Part shown: positions 47,407-58,626 of the stretch, one piece after another
Layout of the letters: every line of letters begins with the position of its first letter
How positions within the stretch are numbered: the first letter of the stretch is position 1
Assembly: GCA_035772735.1 (NCBI GenBank)
Contig: JASDFA010000010.1
Coordinates: forward strand, 154,506,501-154,570,500
Length of the DNA stretch: 64,000 bases
Direction: 5' to 3'
Origin: Datura wrightii
Lineage: Eukaryota; Streptophyta; Magnoliopsida; Solanales; Solanaceae
Program-made: the position numbers and the translations under genes
The notes under the pieces: generated by a model
Seen by the model: only the letters and a program-made list of their open reading frames with translations
What the model was told of the DNA's origin: nothing
Databases searched by the model: none

Positions 47407-47715
47407 CTATGAGTGAAGGATCAAAACCGCACCTAAATTATTCAGGTTTTTTGAGTTTCCAACCCGAACTATCAAGTGTTTACTTTTCTTACCTGAAATA
47501 TTTATCAAAACACACCTTAACTATTAGTTGCTCATTTTTCTATCTGAAATATCACTATCGTTCAGGTAGAAAGAGGGAACAACTGATAGTTTAGGTATGT
47601 TTTTATAAACATTTTTAATAGTTCATGTAGAAAATTCACACACCTGATAGTTCATATATGCGACTCAAAAAATTATTATAATTTAGGTATTTTTTTCACC
47701 GTTCACTCTTCAACT
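47407..47715. mobile_element. Short palindromic element B, copy in segment 2
   Basis: Begins ATGAGTGAAGGATCAAAACC; ends in AGGTATTTTTTTCACCGTTCACTC, which is roughly complementary to the start. Contains ACTATCA phrases as in 29905-30225. Confidence 0.6.
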
Positions 47716-48099
47716 ATTTTGTTAAAAGAATTTTCATAAAATTTTTTCAAAAAAGGTGCATTCTTTTATTAATGAACTCCTAATTAAGAAATTTGCAATA
47801 ATATATTATCATTAGAATAAAGTTTCCTAAGTTGTTCCATGTCTGATTTCCTACAAAGGAAAATATTTCAGTTAAATTTGTTGAAATTTACTTGGGCTTT
47901 AAGATTTCCCTAAAATTGAACCTTTTTGTTCTGTAAATTTACTCACTAGTCATAAATTCCTATTTTAATATCGCTCAAAACTTTTGAGTCTCTGCCGCAC
48001 TATACTTTCATCTCTTATATTCATCTTTGAGAAATTAAGTTTGTGGTTTTGTTCTTGACAATATGAAGGAGTTAGATGAGTTTCGTCTTATGGATTCAA

Positions 48100-48508
48100 T
48101 GTTATTGTAGAGAATAGCAGAAGAAAATATAAATTGGAGAAATATTCTGTTAGTCCAAGATCATTAACTAAGATCGAAAGATTAAACTAAAGAAGAGAAA
48201 GCTACGAAAAGGAGGAGGATTTTGGATAGAGAATTTGTGATGGAAGAAGACTTTTGGAATTGGCTTTATTCGGGTTGGTTGGGTTGATTACAAATAACTA
48301 AGGCCACCCTATTTATATTTGTGTAGGGATAGTTCTAGATACAACTATAAGAACAATCTAGATAACTTTATCCTAACAATCTAACAAGAATCTAGATCTA
48401 AACATATCTTTAGGATTTATAGCCAAGATACTACCATATGTCACTCTAGAAGTTTTTCTAAAAATCTAGGATTTTTGTACCTCTGAAAAATCAGTTTTAT
48501 TTTTCACA
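48100..48508 (-). repeat. Copia A 3' LTR (minus strand)
   Basis: TGTGAAAAATAAAACTG...CTACAATAACA, 409 bp, directly after the purine tract AAGGGGGAG (48518-48509). It contains TATAAATAGGG (about 48308-48318, minus). Its partner 5' LTR is not in the window. Confidence 0.7.
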
Positions 48509-48524
48509 CTCCCCCTTAAAGTGA

Positions 48525-50340
48525 TTTTTTGGAAATTACCCCAAGCTTGTCATGGAAGAACTCAAATGGATCTTTGAGCTGTGTGTTGATGAAAATCTTA
48601 GCAGTTACTTCTCTCGATTCTTATGAAGATTTTCCGTCATTGATTGGACCTGCAAAGAAACAAGAATGCATATTGACAAAATTTTCATCTCTATAGCGTA
48701 CCAACTTGAAAATAGTTCTCTTTGTCCTTTGCGAACCAAATGAATCATCTTTTTATTGAGTTTTATGTTCTTGAGTTTTCAGGCTCCTCCTTTCTCTTAG
48801 CTACCTGACAGCTGTACTATCGCAAGAAGTACGTGTGATAGACAAGTTTGGAACTCTAGGATTCAATGTTTTAGAACTTGCTCCTTCTAAAGCAACTCCA
48901 TAGCACAAAAAATTTCATTGGTATCAGCCTCCTCATTTGAACCGGTGACGATTTGATCATTAATTTCCTGTGAAGCCTTACCATCAGCGTAAAATCCACC
49001 ACCAAATTTTCTTTTCAGCTTCTCGATAGATTGTTAGGCAGCTTCAGAGCTTTCGAAAATCATATCTGTTTGTCTCCATCTAAAATTAATTCCTCAAAGT
49101 CAGCTTCTTCATTTATTTGATCTTTAGCTTCTCAATTTTCTTTTAGTATTTGCTATGAGCCGATGATTATTTTTAATGTGGCAGATGATTGCCCAGATAT
49201 TTCAACTTCTTTTACATCTCCCTGAATTCTTTCTCCAGAATAGTCACCATTAGCATATATAATTTCAGACACTGTCTCCTCAGGTTCTACTTCAACATCC
49301 TCTATATTCAGATTTATATTACCAGTTTCAAGATTTACTTCTTTGATTTTCTCAATAGCAGCTACCATGTCACTACTCTGGACGTCATCAGAATCTTTTT
49401 GCTTCTTGTTGATGACAAAATTGCCTTTCTTCTCCACGTGAAGAACTGTACTATTTGATCTTGAATTCATGATCCAGTCTCTTTCAAAATTGATAGAAGC
49501 CATGACATCTACTGCTTGAGTCTCAGCTACGAAACACCTTCCCCAGTCTTCTACTTATGCGGCTTCATGAGTTTGAGCCATATTGCTCTCCCTGACTCGA
49601 CAATATCTTTTTGTATGCCCTATTTTTTCACACTGATAACATTTGAGAGGCTTCTTATCATGATTGTTAGAAGACTCTTCCTTCTTTTCTGGTAAGCTTG
49701 AACCACCTGAGGATCGATAGTACGACCTATCTCTTGTGTTTCCTTTAAAGTTCCTCTTATCGGCTACAAGAAAATTCCCTTCCCCTTGTTTTGTCAATAT
49801 CCCAGCCATCTGTTTGGCTAGTACCTCCTCCTATAATGACAACAGATTCTCAAATTCCTCCAAGGATGGTTGTTGAGCCCATCCTTGAATAAATGTAACA
49901 AATGGAATATATACTAACTTTAATCCACGAATGATAATTCTTCTCATTCGTGCTTCAAAGATAGCCTCATTTGTATTTAATAAAGAGATCTCAGAACATA
50001 AGTTTTTAATCTTCAAAAAATACTCGGCAATAAAAAGATTACCTTGATTAGTATTAGCCAATTCATTCTCCAATATCTGTAGCCGAGCTTCATTCTTCTT
50101 GTTGAACAACTGGTCCAGGGTCCTCCATATTTCATGAGTTGACTTACATCTTATAATATGGTCAAATAAATTGGAGGAGATGGATCTCTTTAGGATGAAC
50201 TCCGCCTTTGCATTAATATGCTTTTACTTCTTGCATGAGCTACTATTTTTTGGACTATCAGTAGGAGGACTTGTGTTACTTCCATTAACAACATCCCACA
50301 AGTCCTCTCCTACAATGTATGATTCCATACTGAAGGTAAC
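48525..50340 (-). pseudogene. Copia A internal remnant: gag, zinc knuckle and RNase H end
   Basis: Minus-strand order: gag capsid (about 50340-49831; MESYIVGEDLWDVVNGS, AKAEFILKRSIS, ILENELANTNQGNLFIAEYF, MRRIIIRGLK), a zinc knuckle (about 49650-49593; CYQCEKIGHTKRYC, all four metal ligands present), an acidic region (49503-49153), then decayed sequence down to an EFFHDKLGV motif near 48550, the usual last residues of copia RNase H. Integrase and RT are deleted. Gag forms the particle. The gag start is cut by copia B's LTR at about 50352. Confidence 0.75.
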
Positions 50341-50351
50341 TGAGCCTTTCT

Positions 50352-50714
50352 TGATCAAAAAATACAGAGAAAGAAAGTAAGTAAAACATAATAAATGATC
50401 GAGAGTATTATGAGGAAGAGTAGGGAGAGAATAATCCTTTTTTTCATATCAAAGATGTGTTTTACATCTAGTACCCTATACTTGTATATATAGAGGTATA
50501 TACAACATCTCTTCCCTATCTTTCTTCATTGTGATTCACCACTGCTTCTAGCAGCAGTTTAACTAACCTAATAGAAGTTAGTTACCTAACTAACTTTCGG
50601 ACTAATAACTAACTTAGTCTAATCATGTTGATTATATTGTATTAATTAAGAACCTTCTTCATGGACTGATCTAAGCTTGATTTGTTTGTCCTTTGATCAG
50701 CTTGATCCTCAACA
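50352..50714 (-). repeat. Copia B 3' LTR (minus strand)
   Basis: Starts TGTTGAGGATCAAG after the purine tract AAGGAGAG and ends near TTTTTTGATCA (end approximate). A TATATATAC box lies at about 50490-50498. Sequence is unlike copia A's LTR, so this is another family. Confidence 0.6.
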
Positions 50715-50953
50715 CTCTCCTTCAATCTAGAAGGAGTGAAGATGTTTACTGTTCCTAGCTTGGACAATAGATATTCATATTGAACTCTACTTAAGCCTTT
50801 GGTGAGTAGATCAGCTGGTTGATTTTGTGTAGAGATGTAATCAATGTTGGTCTTTCTTTGCTGAAGTTTCTCCTTTATAAAATGACAATCGATTTCAATG
50901 TGTTTTGTTCTCTCATGAAACATAGGATTGACAACAATTTGGATTGTTGATTT
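50642..50953 (-). pseudogene. Copia B RNase H C-terminal end
   Basis: The minus strand reads IQIVVNPMFHERTKHIEIDC, HFIKEKLQ, ISTQNQPADLLTKGL and LSKLGTVNIF, the conserved end of copia RNase H, then runs into the LTR. The upstream part of the same protein family resumes at about 61391 (minus strand), with a stretch of about 130-150 residues missing between. It is cut at 50954 by a gypsy LTR. Confidence 0.85.
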
Positions 50954-51253
50954 TGTTACACCCCGTAAGTTTCTATGGGTTAAGACAACATATTCATACG
51001 TTAGTCAAGAGTTTCGGAGTACGAAGCGCACGAGAAAGGGCCCAGAAAAAGGTCGAACGAGCGAAAAATCGGGGGAGCGAGGGAGAAGGCTGGACAAGAT
51101 GCCAAATAGAGGCAACGTGTCACGGACCCTCCCCCTCCGTAATGGGCTTCGTGACACGCCCATAATACGACGCATTTGGGTCCGTGCCACGTACCCCTTG
51201 TCCATTACCCAAGTTTTATATAAATTCAATTGATTTCAATTGTTTTATTTCAT

Positions 51254-51331
<78 letters not shown>

Positions 51332-53104
51332 TCGTCCAGAGAAAGGAAGACGCAACTTTAAGGTTATTTTCTTCCGATTACGCTGCCAAACGATATCTAA
51401 ATTCAAATTAACTTCAGGTATCGAGTTATAAGCATGTGGGGAGCATTACTATGGAGTTAGTTTCTCGAAATTCACCTAGCAAATCGTAACCCCGCCGAGT
51501 AGAAGTTGTCAGAATTTCTCCAAACTAATTTCTATATGATCACAGGCTTCAAGTAAGTATTTCTCCCTTCTGAACTCTCGAGAAATTCGTTTTCGACTGT
51601 GTTCTGTTAAGTTGAAGTATAGTTAATATTAATATTAAAAGTTATCGTTTTTCGAACTTAGTACTAAAACTAGTCTCATTCTCCCAGTAATACGATTATA
51701 GTTGGAAAGAGTTATTGAATACGGATTGAAACTCGCCCTTTAATCAGGAATCGACGATCCAGGTATGTTAAGAAAAATTCATTCGGCAAGTTAGTTTCTT
51801 TAGTATTATAATTCAGTTTGAATCCTAGTAAGAGAGCCAGAAGTATATCTACTATAATTAGTTGTTGTTGTTAGCTAAGACCAGTATGCTATGTGTAGTT
51901 TGGGATTGACTTTGCCTTGTATAGGCCTCCATAACCAACCCCAGGGTTACTAGCTGTGTCGACGCCCGCCAGGGGCGAGATGATGTTGCTCCAAGGAGCG
52001 GTATGCTGTCCGCGAGGGACGAAGATGGGTTCCCACGTCCTCATACAATCCATTCCATGGCTGGAATATTATATGTTGTATCAACACCACACCCCCGTCG
52101 AGGCTGGTGCCCGAGTTGCAGATATCAGGAGTCCACTGGACTGAGACACAACTTCAGTTCAGGGGCCAAGCGGGCTTAGTTGCAGACCCAGGTGACTGGT
52201 AGGACAGCTATAGTTATTAGTTGACTTAGTGTGACCTTGTAGGGGTATATAGATTGAATTGTACTTGCCAGGGCTTATGGGGACCCCAGGTGGGTTATTC
52301 TGTGGTGGTTGTACCTTCCGACTTATGGGGGATAGTTAAGGTTCTTGTTTGCATTAGTTACTGATAGATTAGACAGCAGGAAGTTCAGCTACTCAGGTAG
52401 TAATAGACTTTCTATTACTTTTAGTCTTCTTTTAGTTCATTCAGTTATTTACATTTACTGCTTTACATATTCAGTACATATTGTACTGACGCCCTTCTAG
52501 GGTGCTGCATTACTTGCCTGCAGGTCTCGATAGACGTGGATCAGGATCTTCTTAGCTTTCAGCCAGGGTTAGAAGAGCAGTCAGCTCCATTCCTCCGGAG
52601 CTAATAACTAGAAGGTCTACTCTCTTTGTTTGTACAATTTATGGGTAGGTCGAGGCCCTGTCCCGACTATTATATCACTACTCCTAGAGGCTTGCAGATT
52701 ATTTTAGATTCTCGGTGGTTAGTTTTGTTGGCCGTGTGGGGCCCGTGTATGCTTTATTTTACATGTGGCCATGTGGGGCCTTGGTTAGCTGTTAGTTAGC
52801 GGCCTTGTCAGCCATAAGTTAGTTCAGTGTTGGATTTACTTTACAGTTATAACTAGACATCATGGTGGTCTTGTCGGCCCGCATAGAATTCCCCGTTATT
52901 ATCTGTTTTTGGTTAGTTTATTTCTTTTACAGGTGGCTATAAGGCCTTGTCGGCCAGGGGCTGTGTTTACAACCGAGATATAACCCGTCGTTTTCTTGAT
53001 TTAGAGATTAGGCAAGCACCAGAGGTGCATAAGCTCAGTCGGGCCAGTTCAGATCCTAGTAGGACACCAGGTGCCAGTCATGCCTCCCAAGGTGGGGCGT
53101 GACA
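50954..53104 (+). mobile_element. Ty3-gypsy 5' LTR (plus strand), TGTTACACCC family
   Basis: TGTTACACCCCGTAAG...GGTGGGGCGTGACA, 2151 bp, directly followed by a tRNA-Met primer site. GC-rich CACG/ACGC phrases at 51105-51200 precede a TATATAAA box (51217-51224) and a (TA)n run (51257-51330). The target duplication would be GATTT (50949-50953) but its partner is lost with the 3' end of the element. Confidence 0.85.
51217..51330 (+). promoter_or_regulatory. LTR TATA box followed by an expanded (TA)n tract
   Basis: TATATAAA at 51217-51224; about 35 TA units at 51260-51330, absent from the sister LTRs at the same point. Confidence 0.6.
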
Positions 53105-53108
53105 AACT

Positions 53109-53119
53109 TGGTATCAGAG
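53109..53119 (+). other. Gypsy primer binding site (tRNA-Met type)
   Basis: TGGTATCAGAG five bases after the LTR end. Confidence 0.85.
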
Positions 53120-53318
53120 AAGGTCGTATCCCAGAGAGTCTGCAAGCCGTGCTAAGTAGAGTCTTATCTATGGATGTGTTGTGCACCACATTCTATAGGC
53201 AGGCGACTGCGAGGCATGATAGGGTGGTTACTTTTCTTTCTCTTCCAGTCGTGCTATAGAGCTGTACAGTATAGGGTTGAGTCCCTAAGCTTACCATATT
53301 CTGCTCGTCTATAGAGAA

Positions 53319-54720
53319 ATGTCAGACAGGCGACAACCCACGACTGGCAGAAAGTTGGACGTCACAGCAGAAAAGGGCACTAGCAGGGTGCCCCAGTCAG
53401 AGTCAGCCCGATCTAAGGGCGATAGGGAGACTTCACTTCAATCTCCCCAGCAGTCTCCGCCCCTTCAGGAGCCGCCCAGAGAGACAGATGTGTCGGCACC
53501 ACCTCCAGTAGTTTCTATACCGGAACCATCAGACCAGTAGGTTAAGAGTGTTGTTGTTATGTTAGCTCAGATGATGGCTGCTCAACGAGCCAGTTAACTT
53601 CATTGATTTATTCAGACCACTTCTTCTTTTTATATGATAGTATCTATCGGAGGTTCGTTGTCCCCCTCCTTTCCAGTCCGGCCGCATTACAACACCTGGT
53701 TTAGGTAAATATCTAATGCATTCCCTAACCGGAGAAGTCATTTTTGGAGGAGAAACTATGCGTTTTTGGGATCTGCGTGCTCCATGGTTAGAGCCTCTAA
53801 ATGGTCCAAATTGCCGAATCTTCAGGAGGACCAAGTAGTTCGAGGGTCCGAGAGTTTCTTGCACTGAGTCCCCCGCAGTTCATAGGGACGGACCAGGATG
53901 AGGACCCTCAGGACTTTTTAGACCAATTGTAGCGAATCTTCATGGTAATTCATGTCACACAAGCGGAGTCGGTTGAGTTAGCATTATTTCGGTTGTGGGA
54001 TATAGAAATATTGTGGTACAAGAGTTGGGAACGATCCCGAGGTAGAGATGTATCCCTTCCGACTTGGTCCAGCTTTCAGAAGCCTTCCTGGATCACTATT
54101 TGCCACGAGAAATTCGACAGGCTCGGGTAGATCAATTTCTGCATCTGGAGCAGGGTTCGATGAGCGTCCGGGAATATGCTATGAGGTTTGACTCTTTATC
54201 CCTATATGAACCAGCTTCTGTAGATACCATGCCAGCTAGGGTGCACCGATTTATTATGGGGCTGCTTCCAGAGTATGCATAGACTTGTATTATGGCTACT
54301 CTGTGAAAGGACATGGACATTGCCCGTGTTCAGGTATTTTCCAAGAACATTAAGGGGATCAAGTAGCGGCAGCAGGCGATAGAGAGGGCAAATTAGGAGC
54401 AGCGCCATAGGGATAGACCGAGTGACACTCAGGAGGAGTTTCAGGGGGGACCCAGGCTACGATTATTAGGAACACCACCCAGACCCCCACCCCCATAACA
54501 ACAACAGGGTGGTAGACCAAGTCATCGGGGCCAGTCAGGACTCAGCGAGAGTCACTGCCATCGGGTTCGAAGCAGTAGAGAGAGGTCAGAGCAGAGTAGA
54601 TTCATAATGCCACTTTTCCCTATCTGTAGTCGACATCATTTTGGGGCATGCAGGTATGGTTCAACGGCGTGTTACACATGTGGACAAGAGGGTCACCTGA
54701 TGAGAGACTATCCAGCTAGG
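53319..54720 (+). pseudogene. Ty3-gypsy gag remnant (chromovirus type)
   Basis: Opens with ATG at 53319 and a Pro/Ser/Arg-rich leader ending at an early stop (53538). Capsid pieces then appear in changing frames: SPPQFIGTDQDEDPQDFLDQ (about 53868-53928), the SEAFLDHYLPREIRQARVDQ block (about 54075) with FLHLEQGSMSVREYAMRFD, and MGLLPEYA. A zinc knuckle lies at 54670-54711 (CYTCGQEGHLMRDY), where the last Cys is Tyr. The Arg/Gly-rich tail is interrupted at about 54725-54870 by unrelated sequence. Gag packages element RNA; this copy is dead. Confidence 0.8.
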
Positions 54721-55039
54721 GGTCAGAGTGATCCCTTCAAAACAACATAACAACATTCCTTTGGAAACAAAAAAAAGAATCTATTTGAGGGGGAGATGAG
54801 AGATATTTTGTTTCACCACAGAAAATTATTTGATTCTTGTCTTTCAAAAAAATTCCACGGGGACCGACATGACAGATCTTCAGTAGTGTCACGTGCCCCA
54901 GCATCTCCAGCAGGGCGTAGGCCCTCAACTCCAACCAGCAGAGGCCGAGGCAGGTCAGGGGGATCTAGCTTAGGCACTGGTCCACATCGTACTTATGTTT
55001 TACCGGGCTGACAAGAGTCAGAGTCATCACCGGATGTGG

Positions 55040-55356
55040 TGACAGGTAAATGCTAGACATTTTTTCTCATTCTATTTATGTTTTAATAGACCCAAGTTCC
55101 ACTTTTTCTTATGTGACGCCACTAGTAGCTTGAAAATTTGGTGTCACGCCAGAATTGCTTCAACGACCTTTTTCTGTGCCTACACCCATCGGTGATTCTA
55201 TTATAGCTAAGAGGATCTACTGGGGTTGCACAGTAGAGGTTGTTGGTTGCCATACTTTAGCAGATTTGGTGGAATTAGAAATGATCGACTTTGATGCAAT
55301 TATGGGTATGGATTGGCTAGCACCATGTTATGCCAATATAGAATGTTGGACCAAGA
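55040..55356 (+). pseudogene. Ty3-gypsy retropepsin-like protease start, cut by the nested gypsy
   Basis: About 105 residues are recognisable: a DPSSTFSYVTP active-site-like motif (usually D-x-G, here D-P-S-S), ELLQRPFSVPTPIGDSI, VEVVGCHTLADLVELEM and FDAIMGMDWLAPCYANIEC. This is the RVP_2 protease ahead of RT in chromovirus pol. The frame ends at 55356 exactly where the inverted LTR TGTCACGCCCC begins. RT, integrase and the 3' LTR of this plus-strand element are absent from the window. Confidence 0.8.
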
Positions 55357-58300
55357 TGTCACGCCCCACCTTGGAAGGCATGACTGCACGTTTATGGCTG
55401 GGTCTATGCACGTTTAGTGCATGCCTGCAACTCAACTCAAGAAAACAACGAGCTATATCTCGGTTGTAAACACAGCCCCGGCCGACAAGGCCATATAGCC
55501 ACCTGTAAATAAAAATAGCTAACAAGAAACAGGTAATAGTAGGGAACCCGATGCGGACCGACAAGACCACCATGATGTCTAGTTATAACTAAAATGGATA
55601 TAAGCTACTGTACTAGGCCCCACATGACCAACATACGAAGCATAACTGATTAAAGCCCTACATGGCCAACATACACTAACTGACTGAGGACTGTAGTATA
55701 CAAGCCTCTAAGAATACAAATAGTGGTTGGGATAGGGCCCCGACCTACCTCAAGTGTTGTATAACTGAAAGACTATAATCTCTACAACCTGGCAACTCTG
55801 AATGAAGGGAGCTGGCCAAACTACTGAATCTGAACAACTGTTATTAAGGACTCTGAACTTTGTCTGTCTAAACCTGCAGGAAAGTAATGCAACGCCCTAA
55901 GAAGGGCGTCAGTACAATATGTACCAAATATGTAAGGCAGTAAATAAGCTTAACGAAAGCTGTAAAAGATTGAAAGTAAGTAGAAGGAAGGGGAAAAAGG
56001 TAACCTGGAAGCTTGCTTATTCATAACATGCATCTAATGAAAAACTACACGTATATAAAATAGGATTGTACAATCATATATTTGTAAGCTATAGCTAGCA
56101 GACAAAGATGCAAACAAGAACCTAACCTGGCCCCCATAAGCCTGGAAGGTATAACCAGCACAAAATAACCAACGCGAGCCCCCATAAGCCCTGGAGAGTA
56201 CACTTCAATCTATATACCCCTAACCAGGTTTGTATGAATCTACTGGTGCTATAGCCAACCTACCAGTCCCCTGGGTCTGCAACTAAGCCCACTCAGCGCC
56301 TGATCTGTAGTTGTGTCTGAGTCCATGGACTCCTGAAATCTGCACCCCGGGCACCAGGCTCGACAGGGGGTGTGGTGCCGATATGACATATAATAGTCCA
56401 ACCACTGAATGGACTGTATAAGGAACTGGAACCCCATCTTCGTCCCTCGTGGATGCCCCGCTCCTTGGAGCGACGTCATCTCGCCCGTGGCGGATGTTGA
56501 CACAGCTAGTAACCCTGGGGTTGGTTATAGGGGGCTCCTAAATAAGGGCAACCCCAACCAATGCGCTGTATGAAATCTCAATCTAGCTACTCAAAAGGCG
56601 TATCTGGCCTTCTGGGCCTAATTCCACTGCTGCTCGCCTCTCGAATAGTCTATAAGGTTGCTAGCAGGTTCACCGTGCACTTGTATCTGATCAGAGGATC
56701 CTAGTACTGATCATGATCTCTACTGGTCTAGACTGGATAGTGCGAGATCTAAAGTGACCTAACATAACTCCGAATGTCCTGCCTGGACAACTATAACTCA
56801 TCAACAATTATGGGGTCGCGGATGACTAATTACTTAGTTCCTCTACTTAGAACGACTGTAGGCTGTTACTGACCGAACATGCTTTTGAGCGATCGGCCCC
56901 TAACCCTCCACAGGCAACCTACTGACAATCTTAGCCTATGTGTAGTATTGTACTAACATGGTGCTAGTCCCTTAGACCTCATCTTGGTCTACTCAGATCT
57001 TGTATGACTTTCCTGGGCGATTCCTAACCTTATAGACAAGTTTATATAGACTTAGCTGCTCTCAGCGATCTATACCTGTATCTTATAAAAACCGGCTGGG
57101 GTGCTAGCCCTGCCTCTAACTGCCGATAAGGTCCCCTTCCTCAGGGTACCCACTGGTCTATTTGACCTAGATGATTGGGCTGACTTCCTGGGCGTCCTAT
57201 ATGATAAATGCCAAGTCAACTAGGACTGACAATCACTGGTAATAGCTAATTAGGTGGCAGGCTGTCACTCCGTTCACTAGAAAACCCTAGGCTGGTGACT
57301 CTAAACATGATCTTCCTATCTAAATTTCTGGCGCTGGGGCGTGAGGATACGCCAATGGCCTCTAGGCGTGCTTTCCTAACAATACAGGCTCCAGACTAGT
57401 AGTTAAACCATCTAGCTGCGCCTATGTTGTTTAACTTACTAGCTCAGGCCCGATAACTATTCATGAGCTTCTAAGGTCTAGGCCTAGTAATAAAACATAC
57501 AATCCTACTAATATAATGAATTGGAAATATAAGAGCTTCTATGACTCTTCTAGCGCATATCAAACTTAACATGTTCTTTCCAGATGAGGGGTACTACAGC
57601 ATAATCATATACGTTTTCTACAAGCTAACCGCAACATACATATATTCATAGTCTACAGAAATAGCTGACCACAATAATTCTAATCACAATCTACTAATAG
57701 CATCTAGCCATAACACGTATATGTATATACTCGTTATCTACTGGCATTAGCGAATTACTTTATACAGAATCATGGTCATACTTCAGAGGCATAAGTCGCA
57801 TCGCTATACGACGAGAATAACTTGTCGAAGGGATAAACATTACATACCTTAGCTGTCGGTTCTCGATTATCTGATTAGTTTCAATTTCTATTCAACAGCT
57901 CTTTCCACATATAACCGTAATACTGGGAGAAAGAGACTAATTTCAATACCCAATTCGGCTTAAAATGATAGCTTTGATATCAATAGCAACTATAATTCAA
58001 CTACGTAAAATACAGTCGAAAACTTATAATTTTCCGAGAGTTCATAAGGGAGAAATGCTTACTTAAAGCCTATGGCCACATAGGAATCAATTTGAATCAA
58101 TTTTGACAACTTTTGCTCGGCGGAGTTCCGGTTTCCCGGGCGTATTTCGAGAAAATAACTCCGTAGCGATGCTTGCTGAATGGTTAGAATTCAATACTTG
58201 AAGTTAATTTGAAGTTGGATGGCATTTGATAGCATAATCAGACGGAAAATGATTGAAAACCTCGACTTTCCCTTTCTCTGGCCGAATGAACAATAGGGAA

Positions 58301-58626
58301 ATGATTCACTTAAAGTGAAGGGCCTATATATATACATGGGAGGTCGGTGGCAGGGGAGGCGCGGCACTCCGCTCATAGCACCAAAACACGGGCGCGACGC
58401 GTCGCCCATTGCACTAAAGCAGAGGCGCGATGCGCCAGTCGTAGCGCCAGGCTGCCTGGCGCGGCGCGACGCCCAATGCACTAGCCTTCGGTCCCAAACT
58501 CCTATTCGCTCAATTCTGTGCTCGTTCGTTCATCCCCCGAGCCTTTTTCTGCGTGCGTTATACTCTAAAACTCTCAATATAGGTACGCACGCATCTGTCA
58601 CGCAATAAAACTTACAGGGTGTAACA
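55357..58626 (-). mobile_element. Ty3-gypsy 3' LTR (minus strand), nested in the plus-strand gypsy
   Basis: TGTCACGCCCCACC...CAGGGTGTAACA on the plus strand, 3270 bp. Same family as 50954-53104 but about 1.1 kb longer, the extra lying between roughly 56540 and 57830. Purines (AAGGGCGGGAGGA, minus) adjoin it at 58627-58641, as expected for the tract before a 3' LTR. GC-rich repeats with GGCGCGACGCG cores at 58350-58480 sit upstream of a TATATATA box (58325-58334). Confidence 0.85.
58325..58334 (-). promoter_or_regulatory. LTR TATA box
   Basis: TATATATA in minus orientation, about 20 bases downstream of the GC-rich block. Confidence 0.5.

Larger units (their letters stand above)
42670..48065. 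repeat. Segmental duplication, copy 2 (pairs with 25191-30585)
   Basis: Collinear and same orientation as copy 1, about 17.5 kb away. It contains mannanase copy 2, its promoter, and second copies of palindromic elements A (about 46300-47085) and B (about 47407-47715). Homology fades near 48065 at TTGTTCTTGAC. Confidence 0.9.

Noticed and set aside
51184..51431. Plus-strand frames rich in Ile-Tyr
   Set aside because: Translations of the (TA)n tract inside a gypsy LTR.
53071..53259. 62-codon frame spanning the gypsy LTR end and leader
   Set aside because: Crosses the LTR-primer site boundary; non-coding leader sequence in this family.
58191..58608. Ala/Arg-rich frames on both strands
   Set aside because: Same cause: GC-rich U3 repeats in a gypsy LTR.
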